This document shows, one piece after another, positions 43,136 through 56,090 of a stretch of DNA of 64,000 nucleotides. Both the position numbers and the translations under genes were made by a program. How positions within the stretch are numbered: position 1 is the stretch's first letter; each line of letters opens with the position of its first letter. Location: assembly GCA_917880885.1 (NCBI GenBank), contig OU862928.1:14155721-14219720 (forward strand), read 5' to 3'. Below the pieces are notes generated by a model, which was not told the origin of the DNA, did not search any database, and saw only the letters and a program-made list of their open reading frames with translations. This stretch comes from Limnephilus marmoratus. Its lineage: Eukaryota > Arthropoda > Insecta > Trichoptera > Limnephilidae.

Positions 43136-43283
43136 CAGACCCGGCCACACGTTGCATATATTTTATAGATTTTGAGAGAAATGCCGAGCGGGCCGGGATG
43201 TTAAAAAAGCATTGGTCGATAAAAGTTGACAATAAATTTGTATATAAAAAAAAAAAAAATAATAAAACTTTTGGACACGGAGA

Positions 43284-43299
43284 CTAACCTAACCTAACC
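43284..43299. repeat. Three CCTAA (TTAGG) units
   Basis: ACTAACCTAACCTAACC holds three copies of the insect telomere motif. It is too short to be telomeric and sits beside the minisatellite. Confidence 0.6.
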
Positions 43300-43460
43300 T
43301 TTTTTTCGATGAATTGGAGAATCGATGAATTGATCATTCGAGGAATTGATTTTCGATGAATTGGTTTACGATGAACTCGTTTTCGAAGAACTCGGTTTCG
43401 ATGAACTCGTTTTCGATGAATATGCTTTCGATGAATTGATTTTCGATGAACTCGTCGGTT
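43300..43460. repeat. 15-bp minisatellite (TTTTCGATGAAYTSG)
   Basis: About ten units of 15 bp, TTTTCGATGAA followed by CTCG, TTGG or TTGA. Read on the - strand it encodes a periodic FIENxFIE peptide, probably a by-product. Confidence 0.9.
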
Positions 43461-43945
43461 ACCCTTGTGGTAACCAAAAAAAACAAAATCTGTAACAAAT
43501 AAAATATTACGAAATAAAAATGAATAAATAACTTCATTCAAAGTTTAAATATAAAAAAAAATTATAAGCTGATGAACCTCGAATTAAAGGACAAAGTTTT
43601 TGCAAAATTGATTTCTTTCCGCCATTTTTGCACCATGGTATATACATATATATTTTATACCTTCTGTGTCTTGTAGCTTTACATGCCTCTATATACATAT
43701 TTACTTTGTTGTTATTTTTGTTAGATGTTTAGCAAGGTAGAGACCTAGTGATAAATATACCATTAACTGTGCAAGTGTGCACCCTTTGAACATTTTAATC
43801 GAATTCCTTAATGCTTCCATAGTTCCCAATACTAATGAATGAATGAATGAATTAGATACAATCATGTTTCTGTAAATGTTCCAAAACAATAAATAAAAAT
43901 CGAATTTCTACTTCTGTGACTGAGAAGATATTTTTTGTTGTGTAG
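43461..43945. other. End of the long protease intron
   Basis: AT-rich with a short (GAAT)n run at 43833-43852. It ends in the acceptor TTTTGTTGTGTAG at 43945. Confidence 0.5.
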
Positions 43946-44113
43946 AATGTGGTCTGGAAAATGCGAATGCGGAGGCCTCTACCTTTATCACCAATGCAAT
44001 GGTCGCCCCTAAGAATTCTGTGCCCTGGCACGTGGCAGTCTACCAGATGAATGATTCAGTGATCGATTTTATCTGTGGGGGAACCATCATACGCCCTAGA
44101 CTGATCGTGGGAG
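43946..44113 (+). CDS. Modular serine protease (HP14/MSP-like), start of trypsin domain
   Basis: 168 bp between TGTGTAG and GGAG/GTAAGA, entering and leaving in phase 1, matching the sushi exon. It begins with the Glu-Cys-Gly that follows the sushi module in this family; the Cys normally bridges to the catalytic domain. Then AEASTFITNAM, APKNSVPWHVAVYQMND (the PWHV block of the S1 fold), ICGGTIIRPRLIVG, ending just before the catalytic His. The usual activation motif IVGG is replaced by less standard sequence around ITNA, as in several MSP proteins thought to autoactivate. No damage is seen. The next exon is at 59002. Confidence 0.88.
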
Positions 44114-44587
44114 GTAAGATCTTCAACATTATTTGATTGAAAACATTTATAAAAAAGAAAGGACATTTTTTCCCATCGAAAGATTGGAAGAAGCGTTGCA
44201 TTTTACCTTTTGTTAGTCTGTACGGAACAAAACATGTTCCAGCAAGTTCGTCTCAACGCTCACTAAACTAGCTTTGTGAAGATCATTTTTTCAACATGAA
44301 ATTGAGGGAGCTAGAAATATTTTAGTTAGGGGATCTCGCGGACTTTAATATTAAGAGTTTTATCAGTCATATGAATATATAAAAATATTATATTCCTTTT
44401 AGACAGCTTCGATTGTAGCGAATAAAGTAACAATTAACCAAAATCTTAAATTTGTATCTTGAAAATAATTAACTAAGTCATACAAAAAAAAATTACGACA
44501 CTACGTTTGCCAAAAATTGAATAAGGAATTGTATTAGTTGTGATGGAGAGAGAGATGGAGGGAGTTCAGAATCCTCGATATATACAT
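44114..44587. other. Intron, no features
   Basis: No gene or repeat recognised between the trypsin exon and the mariner remnant. Confidence 0.5.
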
Positions 44588-45395
44588 GATGGCGCAAAAT
44601 TAATCATCCAATTTTGTTTTTGAATAACTTTTTTACTAAATAAAAAAAAAGTTTTTGAGTAATAGAAATATTTATTTGTACTTTTAAATTTTTTTCTGTT
44701 AAGTGGAAAAGATGATATCCATCAAATGGCTGCCGCCAGTGTTGATACATATTTGTACCCGTTTTATCGCATTTTCCATGACTTTCCGCAAGATTTCCGG
44801 TGATAACTGTTCGCATTCTTGTCAAATATTCTTTTTAAGGGCTGCGATTGTCTGAGACTTGTTGGCATAAACCCGCGACTTCAAATAGCTCCAAAGAAAG
44901 AAGTCTGGATGGTTTAATCAGGCAATCTTGCTGACCATACCAAATCGCCAAAACGAGAGATTACGCAATTAGGAAATGCTTCCTTCACAATATCCATTGT
45001 GGCTCGTGCTATGTGCGCTGTTGCACCATCTTGTTGAAACCATATGTTCACCAAGCGCCGGTCATCCAATTCCGGAAGTAAGAAGTCATTTATCATGGCC
45101 CTGTGGTGTTCGCCAGTAACAGTGACCGTTATGCCATTGGCATCCTCAAAAAATACGACCCAATCACTCCTCCCGCGTGAACACCGCACCACACATTAGC
45201 TTTGAGTGGATGTAATGACTTTTTATCACACGGATTTTCAATGGACCAGAAACGAATATTTTGCTTATTGGCGTAACCGTTTAAGTGGAAATGCGCCTCG
45301 TCGCTCATGATGACTTTCGACACAAAATCGCTGAAAGCGTTTAAGCTTAAGTCGACACAATAGTGTATTTTCACAGTTTTTTTTATTATTGACAA
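44587..45395 (-). pseudogene. Mariner-type transposase, 5'-truncated
   Basis: On the - strand: MSDEAHFHLNGYANKQNIRFW (with the first or second catalytic Asp in SDEAHF), VWCGVHAGGVIGSYFL, a frame change near 45130-45190, then GEHHRAMINDFLLPEL, IWFQQDGATAHIARA with its catalytic Asp, FPNCVISRFGD, and after more breaks a C-terminal region ending before the terminal repeat GATGGCGCAAAATTAATCAT at 44587-44608. The DNA-binding half and the other terminal repeat are missing. A related terminal sequence is at 58355-58380. Confidence 0.85.
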
Positions 45396-47009
45396 AAATT
45401 AAGTAAAAAATAACGATAATAACGGAATTTTTGTTTTATTTTTACGACGACGAATAAATTTTCTGTAACGTTTTAAAATACGCCTTTTTAAAATGCCACC
45501 AAAACGATGTTTTCGCGCCCTGTGGTCGTGGTGACGTCACCGCCGCCGAACATCTTGTGATCAGTTCGTAAATTGCAGTTGGTGTTACTTATTTACTTTC
45601 AGTTTGCTCGAATTAAATCGTTATGTTTATCCTATATCTTCCCACTTACGAAACATATATAGTTTGATACACATGTATACAAAAACTAAAAGAAGAACCC
45701 AAAATAAGATGTTTAAATGACCCTTTCTAAAGCGATAAAAATGTCGACCGTATACAAATGTTGCGAGTGCGTTTAATGTGTTTGACACAAGTGCCGAGGG
45801 GATCAATGACGCTAGTTCCTCGGAGCATCATCTATTAAAATACCGGTAAAACAAGGACATCATTCCCACCTGAAGGCTTTGCGCTAAACATTGCAATCCG
45901 TTTGTTAGAGAGCGAAATTTATCGAACGGACCGTACGTTTCTGCATTGTGAATCAAGGTTTACTAGTATTTTGGGGCTCTAGACCAAAGGTGGCTGCCAA
46001 ATTCAACAGGCAGACTTGTGATTTGTACAGGGTCAGCAGTTGTGTACTATCTGCTGTATCTGTAGGCCCTATAGTACAATACCCCCAGCTTCTGAGAAGC
46101 TAACTCTGGCTTCGACGGAGCCGGCTTACTTTTTTCAGATTTGAAAATTAACTTTACAATAAAAAAAAAATAGTTATTGACCATTTAAATTCATAATTTA
46201 AACGCGGAAACACCCACAGCCTTACTAAAAAACCCAGTGAAAAATTTATTCAATTGACAAACGGCCGCGGATGTGAAAACATTACTAATTAAAAATTTGT
46301 TCATTGAAAGAAATACACGTGGTTTACACGGCCTGAGAGGGTAGTTTATCTCTGTTTTAACGATTGATGTCCGAACGATATTTGTAATTTTTCCATAGTA
46401 TTTTGAATGTTCTATATATTTCTTATTTTTGAAGGTGTTGTAAAAACAAATACCATCTATGACAACTAGATAAAATTACCTTTTAGATTTGTGTATTTGA
46501 AATACACTTTAGTTTTCAAAAACTGACATATTTTAAGATTCAAACTCGAAAAAAAATGTAAAAAAAATACTTACCAAAACATGTTTGACCAAAATGTAGA
46601 GAAATTAAAAAAAAATCAAAATTTAAAAAACACAGTCCTTTTATGTAATAAATTTGGAAGGAAACTATCACCTCACTTTTTTATCGCGTATACAATAAAA
46701 AAAAATAATAATTTCAAAGTTTTTTTTATTGCCAAAAAAATAACTTTGAAATAATACCGAAATTTAAAACAGATTTCTTGCATCTCTAAAGACGTTAATA
46801 TTTTTGATACGTTTACGAACACATGTATTAGATTTTAATATTATAAAAAATTATCACTTTTAAGAAATTCTCTTAAAATAAAGATCTTAAAATGAAAATT
46901 TTATCTTTTAAGTAACATATAAAAAACAATATTCTGACAGTTCAACTTTGAAAGTACGGCGTTTGTACAATAACTTGATTAAACTGATGTAAACCACACA
47001 AATAACATG
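45396..47009. other. AT-rich intronic stretch
   Basis: About 1.6 kb with no gene. A GC-richer patch (GTGGTCGTGGTGACGTCACC) lies near 45520-45545. The rest is low-complexity, with A and T runs. Confidence 0.5.
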
Positions 47010-49230
47010 GTAAATATATCAATTATGTGAACCCCTTTTCTATAAACAATAATGAGGACTCGGAATTGAACTACAATAACTTTGTAAACTATCTGATAAA
47101 CAAAATTAATTGCAACAGTTCAATAACAATAAAAACAAATAAAAGGTGTCTTCCTGATTGGATAACAAAGGACTTATTAAAAATGATTAAAAAAAGAAAT
47201 ATACTGCATCTAAAAATTAAAAAACAACCCTGTAACCTATTACTAAAAACAGAATTTACTAAAATACGTAACGACATAACTATAAAAAAACGAAACTTAA
47301 AAAAACAATACTACAGCAGCCTATTTAAAAAATGTGAAAATAATACCAAAAAGACTTGGAACGTAATAAACAGCATCATCAAGAACCAAACAAACACGCA
47401 AAGTAAACCATGTACAAAATTAAAGAACGGTAATGAAATCATCACAGAAGACATCAAGATATGCGAATACTTTAATAACTACTTTTGTAATATTGGCGCT
47501 TCTTTGGCTGATAATAAAATCAACAAATACACCCGTAAACTGGATGATAAAATTACATTAAAGTATGAAAGTGCGGAATCAATATACATACTTACAACCC
47601 ACAACTGAACCCGAAATATTAGCTATTATAAAATCCCTAAAATCAAACGCGAGTGCTGGACATGATCAACTAAAATGTACAACAGTACAAAAACTTGCCC
47701 CACTACTAACTCCTACACTAACTAAACTGATTAACCTGAGCCTGAAAGAAGGTCAATTTCCGGACAGTTGTAAAATTGCAAGGGTTATTCCAATATATAA
47801 AGGGAGCTTGAAAACTCAAACATCTAACTATAGGCCCATTTCTGTCCTACCGATTCTATCAAAAATATATGAAAGAGTAATATACGATAGGTTAGACAAC
47901 TTTCTGAAAAAAAAATCATTTCTATATGCCAAACAATACGGTTTCAGAAAAAAATCTAATACTCTCTCTTCAACTAATGATCTTATAAATAAACTTAGAA
48001 CTAGCATAGATAATAAAAACTATGTCATAGCAATTCTCGTAGACCTTCAAAAAGCCTTTGACACCGTAAGTCATGAAATACTGATTAAAAAAATAGAAAA
48101 ACAGGTGTAACCGGTCCAGCTATCAAACTAATAAAATCCTATCTGTCCAACAGAAAACAATGTGTTAACATAGGAGATAAAAACAGTCAACTCGAGAGTA
48201 TAAACTACGGAGTTCCGCAAGGATCAATACTGGGGCCACTTTTATTCCAAATATATATAAATTACATCTGTCAGCTAAAACTACATGGTGAAATCTTCTT
48301 ATACGCAGATGACACGGCAATTTTTTACTTCGGCAAAAACTTAGAAAGTCTATTAGAACAATCTCAAACGGATCTTAATGTACTAAACGATTGGCTAATA
48401 AAAAATATATTAACAATAAATATTAATAAAACCGGTTACATGATCTTAAGCTCACCTAAAAGAATAATACCATCGCATAAACCATTACAAATAGAAGAAA
48501 GAGACCTACATATCCTAGATAGCGAAAAATACCTGGGCTTATATATTGATAAACATTTAACATTTAAACAACACGTAGAAAAACTGAAAACAAAAATCAT
48601 CCCATTAATTGGTGTATTTGGTAGAATTGCTCATCTTCTACCAACAGAGGTAAAGAGGGGCTTATACTTTAGCTTAATCCAGTCCCACCTAAATTATTTA
48701 ATAGAAATATGGGGAAACACATACATTACGTACTTAAACGACTTACAAATAATACAGAACAAAGTTATTAAAAAACTCTTCAACTATAACCCAAACACTC
48801 CCACAAAAAAACTATATCGGGAAATGAACCTCTTGAAAATAAGAACATTGTACGAATACAACATATGTCTTTTAATCTACAAAATACAAAATGGACTTAT
48901 ACACATAAACACAACATTTATAAAAACATCACAAGTACACGAGCATTATACTAGACAACACAATAAATTGTACACAAATACTGTCAAGACTGAAAGTGGC
49001 AAGAGAAGTATTGGTCACGAGGGAGTTCATATTTATAATCTCCTTCCAGATAACCTAAAAACGGAAAATAACATAAAAACATTTAAAAAAAAACTGTTTA
49101 AACTCAAAATGTTGGAACAAAATTAAAAATATAACTTCTTACTACTGTACTATATAAGCTCTGTATTTAAGTTAAGAAAGCGAAATGTAATGTTTCTTTT
49201 AACTTAATAATAATAAAAAATAAAAAAAAA
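47010..49230 (+). mobile_element. 5'-truncated LINE, same family as the copy at 1774-2660
   Basis: Linker, reverse transcriptase, C-terminal region and 3' UTR ending in an A-rich tail at 49205-49232. The endonuclease and ORF1 are missing. It is nearly identical to the copy in the BEL element over their shared 880 bp, suggesting both moved fairly recently. Confidence 0.85.
47027..49126 (+). pseudogene. LINE linker and reverse transcriptase with two frameshifts
   Basis: Three open stretches: 47027-47608 (CLPDWITKDLLKMIKKRN, FFCNIGASLAD-like end), 47565-48110 (SAGHDQLKCTTVQKL, ARVIPIYKG, NYRPISVLPILSKIYE, KQYGFRKKS, LVDLQKAFDTVSHEIL), then from about 48105 in a third frame: GVPQGSILGPLLFQIYINYI, the catalytic YADDTAIFYF at about 48302, KYLGLYIDKHLTFKQHV, SLIQSHLNYLIEIWGN, and the end at 49126 (LKMLEQN). 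Frameshifts near 47590 and 48103 break the protein; each looks like a one-base change. Confidence 0.85.
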
Positions 49231-49626
49231 AACAGAAGATTAAATTCGTCACTACAATAGAAATTATTAAGTAAAATCACAAAATTTTCGATATCCCGCC
49301 ATAAAACACAACGAGCTGTTTTGTCATCGCGGGCTGTCGCGGGCCGAAGAACTAATGCATAGGCGCGCCAATAATGCCAATTGCGGAGAAAAATTAAAAC
49401 AACATTGTTTCCTAGTAAATTAAAACCATATACAACGTTGTCACATCTTCAATGCGTTTTAACAGCTTGACCACGTAAGAAACGTTATTGGTAATAAAAC
49501 GTGTTTTAGTGTATACGAGGTTTATTTATGTTATTGCAATAATACAGTTAATCGGTCACGCTGTGGTTTTTTTTTAGTAAGGCTGCCAATTTTTACAGTC
49601 GTAAGATGGATATCTACACAATAATG
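49231..49626. other. Intronic stretch, no features
   Basis: Nothing assigned. A GC-rich patch (CGCGGGCTGTCGCGGGCC) is at about 49329. Confidence 0.4.
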
Positions 49627-49677
49627 ACGGCCTCCGTGGTCGAGGGGTACGGCTCTCGACTTGCAATCCCGGAGTGA
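49627..49677 (+). repeat. tRNA-derived SINE head, truncated
   Basis: GGCCTCCGTGGTCGAGGGGT followed by CGGCTCTCGACTTGCAATCC resembles the 5' part of tRNA-related SINEs with an internal polymerase III box A. The box B part is absent. Confidence 0.6.
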
Positions 49678-49728
49678 ACAAGTATATTTGTACGTAAATT
49701 GTAATATATGTATGCTTAATATAGGTAT

Positions 49729-50457
49729 TGTTACGATACACAAATACGCCCCTGCAAATTACTCGGCCCCTCCTCCCAAGTTGTAGCGCACGCCACTGCG
49801 CAAACTACAGTTTCACTCCCTCTCCGCTAGCTTGCCGGCGCGCTATCGGCGGCGGAATCCAAGCGACCGTCGATAGCCAGCGGCCAACCGCCGCTTCCCT
49901 GCAGCCCCCGGTCTAGTGCGCACGCATAATGTGTGGACCGTTCCGCGCGCATTCCAGAAAGTTCCACGCGGAAGCATGGAACGTGTTTTTGCTAAGTGAT
50001 ACACTAGGACACCAAGAATGGCCGAATTCTTTCCCGACACGGAAGATACAAGAGTCCAAACGCTCACTGTGAGTACCCAAGCTGTTATATACCCCCATAT
50101 TTGCGTGTGTTCACAGTAAATTCACCGCGGAGATAAATAGCCCTTCCAGAGAGATTATAGGGACAGATTCCTCCATTTTAGATATAACTGTTGTTGCTAC
50201 CCTGAATTACTCTGTATGCATTATTGTGATATTGTGTTTACGCAGGTGTTTTACCCAATATAACTGTTGTTTACCCTGGTTACTGGTTTCACTGCCTTCC
50301 CCCAGCCCGTAGAAGTTTGAGCTTTATTTCAGGAAAGACCCACACACGCCTCACAGATCCTACCACCCTGGTGGTGAGGGCCTCTCCCGCTCTGCTGACT
50401 AAAACCTGAGCTAGTCTGTCGGCAGAATGTAGGGACCCCCATGTAGGTCCGCTAACA
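49729..50457 (+). repeat. 5' LTR
   Basis: Terminal TGTTACG...CTAACA. Contains TTATATACCCCCATATTT (possible TATA region) near 50085-50100 and GAGATAAATAG downstream. Almost identical to the 3' LTR. Confidence 0.92.
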
Positions 50458-50458
50458 C

Positions 50459-50476
50459 TGGCATTCCCAACTTAGG
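50459..50476 (+). other. Putative primer-binding site
   Basis: TGGCATTCCCAACTTAGG starts one base after the 5' LTR and has the TGG expected for pairing with a tRNA end. The tRNA was not identified. Confidence 0.5.
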
Positions 50477-51766
50477 GGCAATTTTTTTTCTTTCCTCCTC
50501 ATCTTTTCCCCCACGTCGTGCTTAACACTGTTGCCCGAACGTGGTACGTTTTTGCGTTGTGGCGCCAATACTGGCATTCCATCTTAGAGGCAATTTTTTT
50601 CCTCATTTCCCCACGTGTTGACGCTATAATGTGGGGCATTTTTTTCTCTCTTTCCTGAGCTCAAATCTTTACAGGCCGGCGAAGGATAAATGTATTTTTG
50701 TTCCTTTGTCTTCCCAGCTTTACTGGTCCAGAATAATACCTAACAATCACATATTGTAAACAACATTCGTATGTACCTTTGTTCCCGCGCATAATAATTC
50801 TAGAAGGTTCATTATTCGGGAATGATCTATTATTACGTAAGCCGTAACTACGACATGCGCGCGAAATTAACAACGCGGTTTGCCTCCAAACATATACCTT
50901 CCAGTTATCAGGCGGGAATACTTCTTATAAATAACAATGTTGATTTACTGTTCTTTCCCATGAATATTTAGGTACATTGTGACTTATTTACACAAGTGTT
51001 GTTATGTTTTCGCGCGTCAAGTGAAGCGAAATGCACATAATGTAAAATACCTAAGCGGGAGCCGTCGTCAAATCTTTTTCATCAAAATAGGTTTGTGCCC
51101 CGCGTTGGTTTTCTTTCTCAGGAAGTGTGAAACTCTTAAATAGTGAACAGTGAACAGTGAAATCAAACAGTGTTTTTTTTTCAAAAGGCCTCCTTTGGCA
51201 ATTCATTTTCCAAAAACAATATTCGTAATTTCCATCGTGTTTTCCAATGGTGCTTCGTGAAAAAGAAACAAAACAACTTTTCCTAAGGGCCGTCCAGGCC
51301 GAATTTTTTTCCAAATAGTGAAATCTTTTAGAAGTGAAATTGTGAAGTTTGCAAAAGTGCTTTGAGAAAACCAAACTAGCTGACCCTACAGGGAAATCTA
51401 TGGCCATTTTTTTCTTTTCTGCCTAGTGTTTTTGCGTCTCAAAAGTGTTGATGCTCCTACAAAAGTGCTACTTTTTCAAAAGTGTCTAAGTGAAACCAAG
51501 AATATGCACCCTAGAAGGAGACCCCTGGCCAAATTTCACAAAAATTAAAATACTGAAGAATTTTAACAAATTTTCAAAAAGTGCTTATTTTAAACACAAA
51601 AGGGCAACTTTGTAAGGACCCCTCTTGGCAAAATTTTTCAAAATTTTGGACTTTCAGGAAATTCAGGAAATTAAAAAAAAAAAAAATTCCCTCTTGTTTT
51701 TTATTTCTCTACTCATCGACCAGCGAAAGAATTTAAGCCGTCACGTCGTCCATCACCTGCACCAAA

Positions 51767-52357
51767 ATGGAATCACAAAGAGTGATTATCAAAGTTTTCG
51801 TACATAACCACGAACATCTTCAACCCACAAAGGCATCGACAAAATCATGCACGATGCACTGTCAACATGAAAACCATCAACTAGTACATTGGCCGCAAGC
51901 TATAAGAGCTGTCAAACCCGTAAATATGTACTCAAGAAATGGACACACCTCACAGGTCGTGCCATCCAGGAGGATAGAGGCCGATAATAATGCCTCTCCT
52001 GGCAAGATTATCCACTGCCGGATTTCGGAAGTCGCGCATAGCAACAAAAATTTGCGCGCGACATTCTCGGTTGCACACGCTGGCCGCAAGCTCGTACCAC
52101 AGCGCTGTTTGCTACTTTTAACCCCTTGGAGGCACATACGATTATTATGTGTGAAATACATCGTGAACGAAACAATGGCGTCGTTCACACAAGGAACTAC
52201 AATTCACAGAATTATTTCCGCAATACCTACCGCCTCGCAGCGTGTATACAACACAAGGGTCACACCCCGAGTTATGGAGTTGTGGCATAAGTCCTCAAGC
52301 GTGAGGCAGGTCTCGAGTCAGCTTTCGAGCGATCTCTCGACAATGTTTTGTAAATAA
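51767..52357 (+). CDS. Unassigned ORF in the LTR interior
   Basis: 196 residues from Met (MESQRVIIKVFVHNHEHL) to a stop after TMFCK. No domain, zinc knuckle, signal peptide or membrane segment is evident; the protein is basic and His/Ser-rich. It is the longest ORF in the interior, lies about 1.3 kb after the 5' LTR, where gag would normally be, and has an overlapping shadow ORF on the other strand. It could be chance. Confidence 0.2.
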   Translation: MESQRVIIKVFVHNHEHLQPTKASTKSCTMHCQHENHQLVHWPQAIRAVKPVNMYSRNGHTSQVVPSRRIEADNNASPGKIIHCRISEVAHSNKNLRATFSVAHAGRKLVPQRCLLLLTPWRHIRLLCVKYIVNETMASFTQGTTIHRIISAIPTASQRVYNTRVTPRVMELWHKSSSVRQVSSQLSSDLSTMFCK

Positions 52358-53670
52358 ATAAATATGCATATAACTGGCGTGTAAGGTGTCAATTACACGA
52401 CCAGACTATAAATAAAGCAAGTCCTTTATTTATACTTGTTTGTAAATAAATGTACATTCACAATAGGTACATCCAAATGTCATGGTTGTACCAACTTCTC
52501 CTTTCCCCATCACGGCAAATTGCCAGCATTGTTTCTTTGTACATTTTTTTTTGCTCACCTGTTCTGAGGCGGATCACTTCGGAGCAGAGACACCTCGAGT
52601 CACGATATTTTGGGAAGTCATGATCCCGGAATTGTCGTTTCTCACCCCCACACTATGCAATGTTCATGTCATGTCACTCGTTGTGTTTCGTTTTTTCGTT
52701 TTTTTATTTTTGTTTTGTTTGTCTATGGCCTCAGTTTCGGCCGCCCTTGTACATTTTTTTACCTCATTCTCACGTTCATCGCATTTTACCTACCAGGGTA
52801 AAACCTTTTTCTTACCTCTCGATTTTCAGCTCACCTTGAGTACGTAAAACCCAATAGTGGTCTCAAGCACGAAAGTCAGAAATGGTTACTTCACCTTTTT
52901 TCTTGTACATATAATTCTTTTTCAATTTTTTACTTAAATCAAAAATTGATGGCGTCCTTTTCACCCGTGCTCAATTTTTTTTTCTCCGCAAAATAGGATA
53001 TTGACACGTCCATTTTTGAAATTGTATTTAATATAGGTATATATTAAAAAAAAACCTACAAGTTGGCTTTTTATAAGTCATACACAAATCCGTTGGCTCG
53101 TTCGACTAAAGTATGTAAAACCGAATCACCAGGTCTTTGGTTGCTACAACGAAACCACTGATTTGTTTCTTCTCTACTGTTACGTCACGTATGTTTTGTA
53201 TTACACGCTTTAACACGAGACAGGTTAGTAAAACCAAACGGTCATCCTGATTCTCGAATCCAAATAATTGTAATTTTTAACGTAAATCAACATTGATTTG
53301 TTCGATCATCGTTTTGCAATTATCACCTTTTTTTTCTTTTCTAAAAAATGGTTACTCGGACAGTATGTAAAACCCCTCCAGGTCTGTCTCTTTTATTGCT
53401 CGGTGTAAGCAGAATATACCCTGCCATCACTTTATGTCATTCTATCGTACACCCCCGGGCTACGGGGTTAGTTAAACCTAACGAATCTTTATAAACAACA
53501 TTAAAACGAATGTTGTTATCATTTATTTTGCTGTACTTATGCACAACCTGTACGCGATAGGAGAGATCCTTAAAACATCCACCATCATAGGAGAGATCCT
53601 TAAAACATCTGCCACGATACGAGAAGTTCGTTATAATTACTTTATACTCTTAACAAAACGTTATTGAGTT

Positions 53671-53865
53671 GGTCGTGTGTCTTTTGGCATGAGTACCGCC
53701 CCCTTTGGTCGTGTGTCATTAATTTGGCATGAGAACCGCCCCTTTTGGTCGTGTGTCATTAAATTTGGCATGAGAACCGCCCCTTTTGGTCGTGTGTCAT
53801 TAATTTGGCATGAGAACCACCTCTTTCTGGTCGTGTGTCATTAAGTTGTCATGAGAACCGCTTTG
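53671..53865. repeat. 41-bp tandem repeat in the LTR interior
   Basis: GGTCGTGTGTC starts units at 53671, 53707, 53747, 53788 and 53829; each contains TTGGCATGAGAACCGCCCC. A smaller tandem pair (GGAGAGATCCTTAAAACATC) lies just upstream at 53560-53610. Confidence 0.9.
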
Positions 53866-55986
53866 TTTATAATTATGTACTTGTATAATCTGTACACGAG
53901 ACGTGAAGACGTAATAATACTTACCGTGATTCGTGTGAACGACATAATATCGGCCTTGCTATCTTCTTTAAGATGCATTGTATAACACTCTTTGACTTCT
54001 GTCTGTAATTGAGCTGTACCTTGTTATAATTGTGTACTTATATAATTTGTGCACCAAACGAGAAGACGTTACAATACTCACCATGAATCGTGCGAACGAA
54101 ATAATATCAACCCTTTTTGTGCGCACTACACAAAGTAGTCCACAACCTTTTTGCAAATTGTTCAACGACAATGCCCGTGGACTTCTTGTTTTGCCACTTC
54201 TTTCTCTAAAGGAAAGAAGCCCAGGAATATCTACTATCTCAAAAGGACTAGCTTGTCAGCTTCACTGTCAGCTATGGGGCATAGTGCCGTGGGAGTTAAT
54301 CGAATGGGCACAAAATCCACCAAACTCGTCGTCTGGGAAGCGAATAAAAGAAATCCCAGGATTGTGAAATTGGAGCGAGGGTCTATCTTTTCTCACAATG
54401 AAGGAGAAGTTTTAAGTGACCCCTAATCTTTCGTCAAATACACGCGAAAGACTAGTCTCTTTGGTGTAATGTGTATTCTTTTTCATATCATTTTTTTTCT
54501 TATGTAAAGAGTCAGGAAGCATGCTGGTGGATTACGTTTCATACTCACATAGAGTTTGAATTGGAAATTAGTCCAGTCCCTAGCAAGTTTCGTCACTCAA
54601 CTCCCTTCCATCCATTTTCCCCTTCCCTCCCTCATGTTCTCATCATGCATGAAGTGGAAGATCCGTTGTTGCCCATATTTCGCCCTCACTTGGAGTTCGA
54701 ATCGGTACCTAACCAGGCATAACGGGCCTTCTATTTCACTCTTGTCACATGTTTCTTCTGTTCTTCATCCTCGTTTCAATGAGGCAGATTCATGAATATT
54801 GGACACGTATGTAATGCACTTGGCGTATCATCTGTCTCTTATCGACAACTTTTATCCATGCATCAGTTTCGCTGCCTTGCCGTGACTCGTTCATGACTTT
54901 GTGTCTTGTTCTTTGAAATTCTTCAAAAATGTTACCATTTTATGTTAACATAGGCCATGGAAGGCCGGTTGCTTTTCAACCAAGGTATTTTGTCACCCGG
55001 CAAAGCCAGGTTATCCTAACAAAGGATACCTTTGTATTTATTTTCAAAAATGTAATTGTACACTAGCTAGGAATCTCTCTCTCTCTCTCTCTCTCTCTCA
55101 ATCTCTCTGGGTCACTGGGTTAAAACCTCGTTTGCTATTCTCTGAACACACTTTGTTTCTCTCCAAACTTTTCTTCATTGGTCTCTAGGCAGGTAAACTT
55201 CAAGAATTTTGCTTTAATAATAATTCCTCCCGGATTTAAAAAGAAGCCCGGAAGGATGTCTCCATCGGCAGTCAAGCTGAGCTTCACTTCCTAGCAGCCT
55301 TCGCTGTGGTTACAAAGGTCCCCCGCCGCCATTTTCTACATATTTGTTCCTGAAAGCACAGACCATACCGCCCCTATGTAAGTTGTTTTGTTGCGCCATT
55401 GCGAGCCGAGTTGTCCCGCTATATATAATGACACTCTGGACTACCTTTGGGCACGCTAGCCCCTGGGTTTTGTTCCTGCTCTCGCTACCAAGCCAGTTTT
55501 GCTGTCTCTTGCTCTTTCATGCAGTGACGCACACCATGTCATTATTACCTTGACTCTCCAGTATTCGCTGAATGCGCACCCTCACAAGTTATTCCGAGCT
55601 ACATTATGCTTCGATAACCATTATACACGATCCGTGCCCACCATAATGGCACATTAGGATTCGTACTGGCATGTCTGCAGATCCTGGATTCTTTTCCGCA
55701 ACGACCTCTGTAACCATAGCCCTCCGCACTGCAACCACAGTCTCCACTTCGTAACCTTCGACGTCTACGATAAAACAAAGTGTTTTTCTCCAAGGCCCTA
55801 GTGTACTCTTGAGTGTTATCTCAAATGGGTCAGATTACAGTGATAATGTAATCCCTTTAGAGTCTGTGAAATCACGTCTCTTCGCAATTCTTCGAAACTC
55901 TTCGAACCCGTCAAAAACACAAACAAATCTACGCACCGCAAATTTAGCTTCCAGACCAATGAAACCCTAGAGTCACATTTTTTGTT

Positions 55987-56090
55987 CATAATTTTGTCTT
56001 TGTTTTCACATTTTCATAATTTTGTCTTTGTTTTCACATTTTCATAATTTTTGTCTTTGTTTTCACATTTTCATAACCTTGTTTTTGTTC
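55987..56090. repeat. 28-bp tandem repeat in the LTR interior
   Basis: CATAATTTTGTCTTTGTTTT units start at 55987, 56015, 56043 and 56072 (the last diverged). Confidence 0.9.

Noticed and set aside
43284..43299. A telomere or subtelomere
   Set aside because: Only three CCTAA units; surrounded by intron and LINE sequence.
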